Assembly (NCBI GenBank): GCA_013368325.1
Contig: JAACJK010000163.1
Coordinates: 62,001-126,000 of the forward strand
Direction of reading: 5' to 3'
Length of the DNA stretch: 64,000 nucleotides
DNA from: Ephemerocybe angulata
Lineage: Eukaryota; Basidiomycota; Agaricomycetes; Agaricales; Psathyrellaceae
The notes below the pieces were generated by a model. The model searched no databases, was not told the origin of the DNA, and was given only the letters and a program-made list of their open reading frames with translations. Positions 24,690 to 37,447 of this stretch are shown piece after piece (position 1 is the first letter of the stretch; each line of letters starts with the position of its first letter). Position numbers and translations under genes: made by a program.

Positions 24690-25597
24690 GATGGGTAGAA
24701 GGGGGAAGGAATGAGAGAGCTTGACCGGCCGTCCAAATTATATCGCGGATTTCAATGCGCCCGTCCAATCAGAGTCCGCCGATCATAGGACCAAATTAGA
24801 TCAAGTGGCTCGCCGATATCCGAGTCTGCCCATCACGAGCGCTTACAGTTTCTTTGGTGCCTTTTGAGTCAGGACTCCTGCTGAAATGGAACCCCTACTG
24901 CTGACATTGCACTCATAGCCCATGGGTATCCGAAAGTCACCCTGAGCGAGTAAATATCAGGGTTTGGAAGATTCGTTGGCAGGATGGCTGTGGGTCAGCC
25001 TCTGCCAGTCCAAGTCCGAAGGATTCTCTCCTTGGCGAACAGAACAGGTTGGCTTGGGCGGAATCCAGACAGAGGTCCGCTTTCGATTCACTATGTAGGA
25101 TATTGCTGAATTGAATGCTTACCTCTACTAGGATCGAACTTGGAAAGTCAATGTGAGTGGTGCTGCCACCACGAATTCCAGGCGGTTTGAGCGGATTTTA
25201 TCTCCTTTGAACTCGTGGTCGCTCAAAGTAAGGACCTAGAAAAAGAACTCGGGAATGTCGCCCAGCGCGCGACTGTGGGGGCCCGGGACGGCCTCAGAGG
25301 GGTGATTGGGGACAGTGATGGGACTTCTTCCATATGCGGATGACACTCGCGATGCTCCAGGCAGTGGTTCGAAGGAGGTTGAGGTCGCTTCTTCTCCTCG
25401 TACTGCAGCGTCTGCATGCCAGAAGTGGCCAACACGAACCGGAATTCTTACGCCTGAAATGAACATCCAATAGCTCAAGGAACCCCTGCAACATACCTTC
25501 TACCCCGACTCTCGCAACCCACACGCCACCGACAATACAGGCTATTACCCTCGCTAGACCAAACTGAGGTTTCGGGCGCCCATTTGGAACGTAGAAA
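24690..25597. other. Intergenic between divergent TRP1 and TMEM184 genes
   Basis: 908 bp with no supported gene. Minus-strand ORFs at 25223-25705 have no motif. A sequence around 25131-25190 resembles part of a tRNA T-arm on the minus strand but does not fold into a tRNA (see rejected items). Confidence 0.4.
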
Positions 25598-28500
25598 ATG
25601 GGGTCCAACAGCACATGCCACAAGCATGTCGCTGCGGAGGACCCTCCTGGGATCTTTCAGAGCGGAGGTGCTGTCTTCCGAGGTGAGCCCCCAAGCCCAA
25701 CTCAACTAACCTAGAGCGCTAACCACTCATTCTACTAACAGCTTACCATGTCAGTACCACTTACATGGCCCGGAAAACTATCGAACTCACACAAATCGCC
25801 AGATTGGTTGGATAATATGTGGATGCTTCACAGCAGTCGCGACTGTAGCCTCGTTTTGGCTAATCAACAAGCACCTGCAGTGGTACACCAATGTACGTCA
25901 TAATATTAACCTTTCCTCGCGTTTTCTGACTCGAATAAACTGTCAGAAACGCGAGCAAAGATGTGCGTACACATTTCCCAGACTTCGTATCGCCTAAACA
26001 AGCACTGAACCCACCCTTCAGACATCGTCCGCTTACTTTTCCTTGTCCCAATCTACGCACTGATCAGCTTTGCCTCGTTCTTGTTTTGGGTCAGTCTTCA
26101 CTCAGTAGAAATCGACTCCATGCTCAAAGCCAATATATAGAACAATGCGACACCACTCATCCTTGTCAGAGATGCATACGAAGCGATCGTCCTAACAGCA
26201 TTCTTCTACCTCCTCCTCGCCTATATCTCTCCAGATCCCGAAGAACAGCGCAGGGTATTCCTCAAGTCCGGCCTGTCGAAATCGAATGATAACACAGCTA
26301 GACAACGAGGGACTAAGCTTCAGAGATGGATGTTTCCCCTTGGATTTGTCAAGAAAAAGCCTAAGGTATGCTATATTCCCTGCCCCTTGAAGGATTCATT
26401 GCTTAATGCTTTCTGTCAGGATGGACTCTACTTTCTCCAGCTCATGAAGTGGGGCGTACTGCAATATTGTGTCATTAGGCCCGTGTACGTCGTCTTCCTT
26501 CAAACTGGATTTACTTGAAATCTCACGTCTCCTGTTAGAACCGCATTAGCTGCCGTTATCTTGGACTACAGTGGACACTATTGCGAAGCTTCGTGGTCAC
26601 CGGTCTGGGGTCATGTCTGGATTGTGATCATAATATCAATATCTGTCACGATTGCCATGTACTGCCTCATCCAGCTGTACATACCGGTCGCAGGGGAGTT
26701 GAAACCGCATCGACCAATCCTCAAGTTGTTTTCTGTCAAAGCAGTTGGTAAGTGGACACGGTAATTTTACGGAGAGATTCGAAGCTCAATGCCTCCTAGT
26801 CTTCCTAACCTTCTGGCAAGCCACGCTACTATCGGCCTTGAGTATGCTCGGGGTTGTCAAGGGTGTCAGTTCATTTTCTCTGATACCTGATACCTCCTAA
26901 TACTTAGCCGCCCTACTTAACTATTTATAGACGAGCTATATGACCGCGGAAGACATCAATATCGGCATCGGAGCGATATTAGAGTGTTTCGAGATGATGT
27001 ACGCTTCTTCTTCATATCCCACCATGAACAAGCACCATTAACCCGCGTCCTCGACAGGATCTTCGCCTTCGTCCACATCAAAGCCTTCACATATAAACCC
27101 TATCGACCTTTCCACAATCCAATGTCCAAGGACCCACCACCGTCACGAACGCCACGTCTCCGTTCCCTGGGCCACGCGCTGGACTTTCGGGAAACCTTCA
27201 GGGAAATCTGGATGGGCTGTGTCTACATGTTCGACAAGATGCGTGGCAGGGAGCCGAGGCACGACTTTGGAGCTCGACGCGCCGCCCATTATGAGGAAGC
27301 TTTTGGCCAGGCTCGGCCGGCTCAGCCTAAGGCGAAGAAGGGAGTGGCGGCCAATAGGAAAGCGAATCAGCCAAATTTAAGCCCTTCGGACATCACGATT
27401 AGGCAGGAAGTCGAAGTAGATGTTTCTGGGGAGCGACAATGGCTAGGCCTTGGTGATGATTATGGGTATGGACTGGGGTACTTCAGAAGACAGAAGAGCG
27501 AGCGGCTGTCAGTCCAGATAGGGAAGGAGCTCCAGGCGCGAGGTTATTCTCCTGGTACGTCCCCTTGCTATAAACCCACGGTCTTCTCTTACCATCTGGT
27601 ATTGCTCAGAAGAGCTCCCTGCACGAGTACCCACCGAACATGGGCACCTTCCCCTTGACCCCGACCAAGATGTTCCCGCACCACGCCGCCGCTCATGGTG
27701 GCGAAGCATTTACGACCACATCTCCCAATCCAGCCATCACCACCACAGGACAGGCACAGACAATAGCCTCACCCCTTCCCTTCCTCGAAGGCTTCAGTCG
27801 AAGGACACCAGATCAAGAAGGCAGAGCGAAGCGCAGCGTACCCTGCTGCAGCACGAAGGCAGTGAAGCCCTCGATCTAGAAGACGCACAACCTTCCAACC
27901 CCATACACCCGGATTCCTATGCTAGAAGTCCTTTGCAACCAGGCACGCCGCCCTTGCCCTCCTTCCATCGAATCGAACGAAGGGATAGCGGGCAGAGCCT
28001 GGATAGCGACGTTCTAGCCCCGCTTGGCGCCTACCGGGACCGCAGGAAGTCGAACTATAGGCCTAAACGTCATAAGAGAAATACCAGCAGCCAAGGTTCC
28101 TCATCTGCCCTTTTGCCGTCGCCGCAACAACTTGAGCCCATCGCACACTCGCCTCCAGAGTCAACGATTGACATGGCAGAAATAGATCCTCGAGTGGGGC
28201 TGGGTATGCATCAGCACCACGACCTAAATTCCCTGTTGTCCATCCCTACCCCGCAGTCAGACCATCGTCCGGACAGCCTCCTGGGCCGGATATTTCCTCC
28301 GTCAGAGGTCTCCTTGGACGGGAGGTCCAGAGCCGACTCCATGGCGGACAGCGCCTACTCACTGCCTTCCATAGTTTCGCAAGACGGCGCCCCCCGACCG
28401 ACAGGAGACCGACGGCTCCATGTCCACGAGCACACCTACCACCCCTCAGCCAGCGCGCACGCTCTGCACGTTCCTTGGACAGCCGATGTGGTCCATCACC

Positions 28501-29147
28501 ATCCTGGACCTGGATCCCCACCGCATCCTCAAGTCTTTGAAGATGGGCAGGACTATGGCATGCCCCCTCCGCTCCCGGAAAAGGATCTGAATTATGTACC
28601 TTCTTTCCGCCGATCTCAAGTCGCAGCGGGACCTAGCCGAAGGGAATCTGGCGTCTCGCACCGGCATCCTCGAGGAGGGCCGAGAGAGTCTGGCATTTCC
28701 TTGCCCTCTCTTCCAGAAGACCGTGACTTTGAAATGCCTCCACACCTGATCATGAGGAACGATACGGCGCGGTCCTCGACCCTCGTCGATACACCCTCAT
28801 CGCCTCAGTCAGCGTACTTCTCAGACTATAGATTGAGCTATGGGGACTCAACTCGGCCACCACCGAGCATTGTCGTCCAGGAAGAGAAAGGGCCTCCGAA
28901 ACCTGCCAGAAAAAGCTTGCTGCCCCCCTCTGCATTCTCCAGTCGACCTATCTCCACCGCCAAGCCTTCCACTGACTTCCTACCTATCCCGACTTCATCT
29001 CATCATCGACGCGAGCGCGCTGAGAAGCGCCAGTCGTCTGTTAGTAACGTTAACGACCCTGATCTGGATGACCAACTATCGGACACTTTATCCCTGAGCA
29101 GTTTCTACACAGCTGTATCTCAACCTCAGTCTACTCGACGCACATAA
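25598..29147 (+). CDS. TMEM184/DUF300 family multi-pass membrane protein (Ost-alpha fold) with long C-terminal tail
   Basis: Seven-helix membrane protein of the organic solute transporter-alpha family, probably vacuolar or plasma membrane; exact function unknown. Twelve exons restore one frame of 977 codons: 25598-25682, 25742-25749, 25803-25892, 25947-25962, 26022-26089, 26141-26365, 26420-26484, 26539-26747, 26800-26864, 26931-26998, 27058-27554 and 27610-29147. Conserved text: AVFRAYHIGWIIC, FWLINKHLQWYTNKREQRYIVRLLFLVPIYA, LVRDAYEAIVLTAFFYLLL, YCVIRPVTALAAVILD, and FWQATLL...TAEDINIGIGAILECFEMMIFAFVHIKAFTY. Exons 2 (8 nt) and 4 (16 nt) are extremely small but needed for the frame. The last 500 residues are low-complexity, Ser/Pro-rich and probably a cytosolic regulatory tail, unusually long for the family. 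Confidence 0.9.
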
Positions 29148-29615
29148 CGATTTACTACCTTCACGACGCCCTCTTCGTTCCATCATCTTGCTTTCATTCC
29201 ATTTCACGAACACTCCGCATCTATCTGTACGACCCCGCATGTTATGTCTGTAATAGAGTATCCCTAACGTTATTGCTTCGCACCGAACAATGGAACCACT
29301 GTTAATATTCGTATAAAAGGCAACTTGTTGAGGAAGGGAGAAGGGAAATGAATATTCGAGCGAGTTAAATAAAGCAGTCTGCCACTACATAGATACCGTG
29401 AGTCTAAACAGCAAACGTAAGGCTACAGAGACGAGATAATTCCCGGCGAACAGGTAAGTAAAATATGGAGTGCAGGGCACTAAAAATACAGGGGTGGGTA
29501 ATGTCAATGGGTAGTGGATATCCAAAGAACCAAAGAACCAAGTGGGTAGAGGACGAAGGCAGATAATCGATGATAATAAAGATGAGACTAGATTAGAGAA
29601 GGAGAAGAGAGATGA
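29148..29615. other. Intergenic between convergent TMEM184 and halogenase genes
   Basis: 468 bp of 3' flank. The plus strand is purine-rich toward the halogenase stop (29560-29610). No coding signal. Confidence 0.4.
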
Positions 29616-31917
<2,302 letters not shown>

Positions 31918-33067
31918 GAGGAAAGGAGGAAGGGAGGTAGGGTAGGAAAAACAGAACTGTACGGGATTTATAGGTCTCTGACGATGATCGACCATAATTA
32001 TCGAGAAGGACTGGGAAAATGACGGGATCTGTGGAGAGCAACTATCCCTTGAAAGGAAGTCCGATTTCCAAATGAGGTCGCGGCGCTAGCTCCGAGGACG
32101 AGGAACGCACACTAATTTTTTTCGCGATCCTTTGGAAAGAGGTGTTGACTTCTCAGAAGCCACGTGGAGACGCTCCGTATCCTCTGTAGAAGCGCCGTGC
32201 GCGGAGGCTTGGAAGCAGAACATGTAATAACTTGAGTACTCCCGCCGGGCCATGTGACAATTCGTCTCGAAGAACCACCCATGTCCCAATCTCGGGGAGC
32301 ACAGAAGCCCTGAAAGGCTGAACATGGGGCGCACCACGTTCCACCCGCGGAGCCCTAGCCCGGTAACGAGAGTCAAGAAAGCTTAAGAACGTTTCAGCTT
32401 CTGTTCGTTTCCACGTTGCACACTGTCTACCACGGCGAAGCTCGAACCAGCTCCAACTCAAACATTAAATTTTAGACAGGTGCTTCTGCCGGACAGATTG
32501 TGCCAGCAACTCAAAGCAAACGTTACCTGATGGGGACGTTAGAAGTGGGTAGCTTAAAAAACAAGGACGCCCACCTTATATCTTCACCAATTTGGCTGCT
32601 GCGGTTTAGTGATTAAGGCATAAGTTGGACTAGATTGGATGGCGGGTACAGTCTGGGGCAGGTCAATGACTCGGACGAGGTCGGTGTTCAAACTTTGCAA
32701 AGCCTGAAGGCGCCCGAGGAGGGTGCGCCAGCCGCTGTATCCATACTTGAAGAAAATCCGTTTCCGCGGAAGAAGGCGCTCGACAGCTACATTGCGCAGC
32801 TCTCCGATGAGTGCGAGAATCTTGCATCTCTCACCTCAAGGTTGTTGAGAACACTCTCGCCCGAGTTACATTGACATAGTCAGAGTTTAGGATAGATCGC
32901 CAAACATAGTGGGCGGCAGTCCGTGGCACTGTGGCAGTGCACGTCAGGTGGCCCGTGAGAAGTTAGTGACAGTGACGAGTCCCCCGTGCTCGTGACTATG
33001 CGCGCTCAGTAGTCACGCCGGGACCTGCAGTGGCCAGGAGAGTTCGCCCTTGTTAAGCGCCGCTAGC
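31918..33067. other. Intergenic region holding an unexplained open frame
   Basis: 1.15 kb between divergent genes. On the plus strand a frame is open over about 32611-32874, encoding a fairly protein-like sequence (GVQTLQSLKAPEEGAP, ILEENPFPRKKALDSYIAQLSDECENLASLTSRLLRTL), but it has no ATG start. A 5' exon would be needed. Minus-strand ORFs at 32086-32461 show no known motif. The rest carries no recognised feature. Confidence 0.4.
32638..32874 (+). other. Possible coding exon without visible start
   Basis: 78 codons (D-G-G-Y-S-L-G onwards) ending LLRTLSPELH-stop, with a helical, Leu-heptad-like C-terminal half. An in-frame TAA lies just upstream (about 32613) and there is no in-frame ATG, so it can only be the last exon of a spliced gene or chance. 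No family recognised. Confidence 0.2.
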
Positions 33068-33991
33068 ATGGAATTACTCGATGATTGCGATGTTTACATC
33101 GACTCCAAGGTGGACTTCGACGTTATTGATTCTCCTTCAAGGATCCCTGAAATACACAGGGAGATATGCAGTAAGTAAACCTTTGTAAGTCGCCATCGCC
33201 GTCACGCTGACCTCGAGCAGGTCGTTTCAAAGAGACCCCTGGTGAAGCACGACCAACGCTGTTTAAAACCCGATATACAATCCGCCACCTCGTGTTTCCT
33301 AACTTCATCATCAAGTTGACGCCGCAATTCCTCGATCTACTAACCTTCGTCGAAGGGGTTCGAATCAAGAATCTCAACAAGACGAAGGAATACTTCCCTC
33401 ATCTCTTCGAGGATGAATATGAAGTCATGGCCTCTCAGGCTATAGACCCAGAGCTTGAAGCTAGTCTGGTTCAGCAAACACATGAAATTGAAGGCCTGCG
33501 CGAGGTGTTCTGGCTCATCGTGACGAATTGTTGCCAGCAAGTAAGGAAGCGGACATCTTCTTGTCAAGTTCAACACTAATCACTGAAGGACGCAGGACCT
33601 ACGCTATATGACGATGAAGGGTTCAATCACTGACTTCTGGATACGCTTCCATGAATACTTCCCCTTTCTCACCGATGCAGGTCCATCGCCCCGTACTTTC
33701 CACCATGAAATGTCTGAACAGGAGAAGGAAGCCCTCGTCAGAGCGACTGCTGAATGCGGCCTCGCAGACATCATTTTTAGCAAAGCACAGAAGCCACAGT
33801 CCCGGTAAACCAACCTCTCGATTGTGTTGACGTTCGTGGATCGCTTATCAATTCCCTTCAGCTCACCCACACCCGGGGACGCTGCTTCTCCTCAAGAAGA
33901 GATGGACAAACTTGCAACCCTTATTCGCCCCTACGTCGATACCGTCTATCGTCACGCCAAAATCCTTGCCGCCGCCCGTGACTCGCTTTAG
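33068..33991 (+). CDS. Unrecognised 253-residue protein
   Basis: Four exons, 33068-33170, 33221-33540, 33596-33804 and 33862-33991, joined by 50-57 bp introns with clean GT/AG ends; 253 residues. It starts MELLDDCDVYIDSKVDF and contains RFKETPGEARPTLFKTRYTIRHLVFPNFIIKLTPQFLDLLTFVEG, a mixed hydrophobic/charged middle, and ends YRHAKILAAARDSL. It has no signal peptide, no membrane helix and no motif I can name. The coherent splicing and protein-like composition support a real gene, probably fungal-specific. Its stop is 78 bp from the convergent PDAT gene. Confidence 0.65.
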
Positions 33992-34069
33992 CGCCCATAT
34001 TCATCTCATGGCATCAGGTCCTGGTAAATTATAAGGCCGTAACGTAACGATAACCGTCCCGCGGTGCTC

Positions 34070-37000
34070 TCAATCCCACTGCACCCTCTTCGCATACTCG
34101 CGGATGTTCGACACGAAGTTCTCTTCTATCTCATCACCGACGCCCGTTGCCACCTTCAGGATGATCTCGTTCAACCCCGTCGAACCCAGGATATCCACAT
34201 GGTCGCTCGTATTCGCGCCTCCCCTTGGAATGGATGGGACCGGAAGATGCGGAAGCTCCAGGTGCCCATGTCAGTGATCCGGACTAGAAGAAGAATGGGA
34301 AATGAAGGAAGCTCACCTCGATGGTCTTCACCTTGATACCGGCAGGGTTCCATCGCGGCCGCTTCCACCCCTCGACGCACATCGCCCCGAGACTGAGAAG
34401 GCTGACCGTCCCGTCTCCTTCGCCCATCTTGACGCCATTCACCACCTGCACGATTTTTAGTTTGGGGATTTCCTAGGTAGACACAACCCTTACTCTGGGA
34501 GAAGATGTGCCGTTCGTGTATCCATAGTCGATCCAACTTTTTCTTGGGACGTATGCGCCGCTCGCCGTCACAGTACTGCATGGCTCCTCGTCACAGACCC
34601 CGCTGGGTTCCGGGGAATCGACCGGTTCTTCAAAATCGCCGCGGGCGTACCTGTGTACCGATAGGTAAGAATCAAAACGAAGTGGTCAAGGTGAGGGAGC
34701 AGCGTACCAGTATGAGCGCTGTCGTGCTCCACCTGTAAGCCACACTGTATGCATGCCTTCGAGAAATGGCATCTCCACTCACTTCAGTATCCTTTCCGTG
34801 GCCGTAGACACAATAGATCCTCATCGAGGGAGCGTTGGGTAACTGGACCTCTAAAGGATTCGTCCACTTCGTTGGGTCGAGATTATTGAGTTTCAAAACC
34901 TTTTCATCTCGTTCAATCCCGTACGAATAGTTGGTCCTCATCATTTCCTGGAACTTTGGTTCAGCAAGATAGCGCGAGGTGCTGAAGACAACAAGGACTC
35001 GAACCTGGAACGTGGCTGGGGTATGCTGTAAGATCCATTGGCTCGCCTCAGAGGCGGTCATGTTCTTCACTTCAGGCTCTTCGGGGCCAAGTTCACTTGC
35101 ATTGACCCCAGCCTGAGCTGTCCTGAAGGATATCAAGTCTGCGTGGCTATCCGTTGCTTCGTGGTCGTCATCTGGGGCCCGGGTCCCATCTCCCCACACC
35201 GCGTCCCCACCCTGATCGAGTAAAGAAAGACACCACGACGGGAACAAAGTCGATGATTAGCACACTGTCAAAAGTTCGAGTAGCATTGCTAGAAGCCCGC
35301 GCGAGAAGTAGATACGGTACCTTCATCCACATGCTCGCGCTCCCAGCCCAGCTCAAAAATAGGTTTCTACGTTCCTTCCGTGAAAAGAATCGCTCAAGGA
35401 CTAGAACATGTCGACCAACGTCAGTGAATGATAGAAGCGAACAGAGGTCCAGACCTGGGTTAGACTGACCATAGGCACCAGCGGGGTTCATCTGTACTGT
35501 ATCCTTCATTTCACCTGATAAGAAGGCAGCCATGGCTTTTGCCTAGTGCATCAACAAGGTGGCGTTGGATTCTTCAATGATCTAGGTTTAGAAATGCCCT
35601 TAAGTTTAGACGCACCACACCCTAAGAGCGATTTAATGGAGAGGACAGCTTTAAAAGAATTCAAGAACTCACAAGATGTGTTCCCGCGACGGTTATGTAT
35701 GAGTCAATGTGGTCCTAAGTTGGACTTAAATACGGAACAGGAGGGCACAAGTTTGGCGCAATACGTACCTCGACCCAGCGTGGGCCCCCTTTCCCGTGTT
35801 GAGGCGATTCGACCCATTTGAAGCTTAAGCTGGGATCAGAAAAAGACCGACGAAGTAAGGATCTCGTACTCACAAGTACTGTGAAGAAAGTAAGTAACTA
35901 GCGTTGGCTATAGAAAGGGTGAAAGTGTTCATACCAGCATAACCTAGAGAAGACGCGAGTCAGATAACCACAAACTATGAATGGAGAAAAGGATTCTGAC
36001 CGTCGATCCCATTGAGTGCGCAGCAATTACGACCTTCTTATTGTGACGTTCTCTGGTAGAAGCCACCAAGTCAGGCCGAGCCGGTTGAACGCGGAAAGAA
36101 CAATTCACCTGAAGCTTTCTATGGTTCTCTTAAGTCTCGAAAAGTAACCGTCGCGTTCTTCGAGGTTGTAATAAGACAATCTCCAGTCGTACGGCGCTAG
36201 ATAGAGGTTATTCGTATCGTAGTTTACCACTGCAAGGTTTTCAACAATCTTCGACCTAAGACGCGTGAATCATAGAGCAGAATAGGCAGCAGATAGGACT
36301 GAGACACACCACAGCCAGTAGCCCTGAATGAAGGAACTTGCAGCATCGATGCCCTCTGCGGCTCGTATCTTGACTCCGGGTGGGTCTAGGCCAGTCACTG
36401 GGTCAAGCATCATGGCAGCTATCCACTTCTCTTTATTGAAGGTGACTTGGGAGAGCATATTAAAGCCACCCCAGAGCTTCTCTCGGAAGAAAGTACGGTA
36501 TTCCGGGGCAGTAGACCATGATTCCAACCCCTAAGTAAGCGCGTCAGCTTGTCAGGGTCGTTCCGCAAAGATACTAGGAACGCGTACAGTCGAAATAATG
36601 CCCGGAATAAGGATAACAGGATGCGCTGCACTGAGCCCTCGCTCTGCCATCTTCTCCCCTACTTGGAACTCTCGCCCATCTGTGTTGAACTTCCAGACCT
36701 CCGGGATGCTACTTGTAAAGCGCGTCCACTCGGTCTCAAGGCGGGAGAAGTCGAAGCCAGGAAGCTGGGGTATGTTTATGTCGTATTGACTCATGAGGAG
36801 TGTCATCTGGCTGTGAATATCTTGCGGCTCGACAAACGCAAATCCCAAGAGAATGCCGACTACAACGCGATTCAGCGTCCTTCACGAGGAGCTCTGGGTA
36901 TGGTAAACGTACACATAATCCCTAGAGGGAATAGAAATCGGCCTGACCGGAATATCGACTAGAGATGAATTCGGATTCAATGTTTCCCTTCACTTCCGAG

Positions 37001-37155
37001 AGTTTAGCTTTGCGCACCCTTTGCTCAACATCCTTCTTCAGTCGCTGAACCTCCTCCTTCAACACCGCTCTTTCGGGTGTCCCATCGGATCCCGCCTCCT
37101 CATTACTGTCGGAAGGTAATGCTTGTCGACCCTTCTTGCGCTGTGTAAGCACCAT
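34070..37155 (-). CDS. LRO1: Phospholipid:diacylglycerol acyltransferase (PDAT, Lro1 type)
   Basis: ER enzyme making triacylglycerol by moving an acyl chain from phospholipid to diacylglycerol (LCAT family). Start MVLTQRKKGRQALPSD; one hydrophobic anchor (VGILLGFAFV) follows a coiled, charged segment. Lumenal blocks: HPVILIPGIIST, LESWSTAPEYRTFFREKLWGG, MMLDPVTGLDPPGVKIRAAEG, and LYLAPYDWRLSYYNLEERDGYF. The nucleophile Ser is in AAHSMGS. Then VMLYFFKWVESPQHGKGGPRWVE, HIDSYITVAGTHLGVAKAMAAFLSGEMKDTVQ, NYSYGIERDEKVLKLNN and MRIYCVYGHGKDTEV. The catalytic Asp and His are in GEGDGTVSLLSLG and ANTSDHVDILGS. To build the block after the nucleophile, exons of about 9 nt (35935-35943), 5 nt (35874-35878) and 6 nt (35616-35621) are required. 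An open ATG 19 codons upstream (37212) is a less likely start. Confidence 0.92.
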
Positions 37156-37447
37156 GGCAAAGGGGGAGCAAAAGGACCAGAGGTTTTGCGGCCAGAGTAT
37201 CAAGCTAAGCACATGCTAAGATGTGAGCACTCTGCAGAGCGCGACGCCGGGCCTACGTTACCTCATATCCCCATCAGACGGTGACGACATACATACATCA
37301 CGCAGCTCAATTCTGTTGACGCATGATACAAGATAGAACACAGTCACGGTGGTATGATACACTGATAATACAAAGAACAAAATACAGAAACGTTCCACGA
37401 ATGCGACAAGTCAGGCGGACCCTAGTAGACTTGCTGTCGTATGCTTC
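37156..37447. other. Intergenic between the left ZNFX1-like gene and LRO1
   Basis: 292 bp: 3' flank of the left helicase gene and upstream region of LRO1. It does not resemble the sequence following the right helicase gene (46773-46992), so the left boundary of the duplicated segment is near the helicase stop codon. Confidence 0.4.

Noticed and set aside
25131..25200. Possible tRNA on the minus strand (gttcgatcc B-box-like word and a GTGG/CCAC hairpin)
   Set aside because: The T-stem pairs at only three of five positions, the anticodon loop would have six bases, and no matching 5' acceptor strand is found.
25223..25705. Four overlapping minus-strand ORFs upstream of the TMEM184 gene
   Set aside because: They overlap in different frames, extend over the real first exon of the plus-strand gene and have no recognisable domain.
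32086..32461. Minus-strand ORFs of 96-102 codons as a possible gene or transposon remnant
   Set aside because: No similarity to transposase or reverse-transcriptase motifs, no terminal repeats seen, and two frames overlap.
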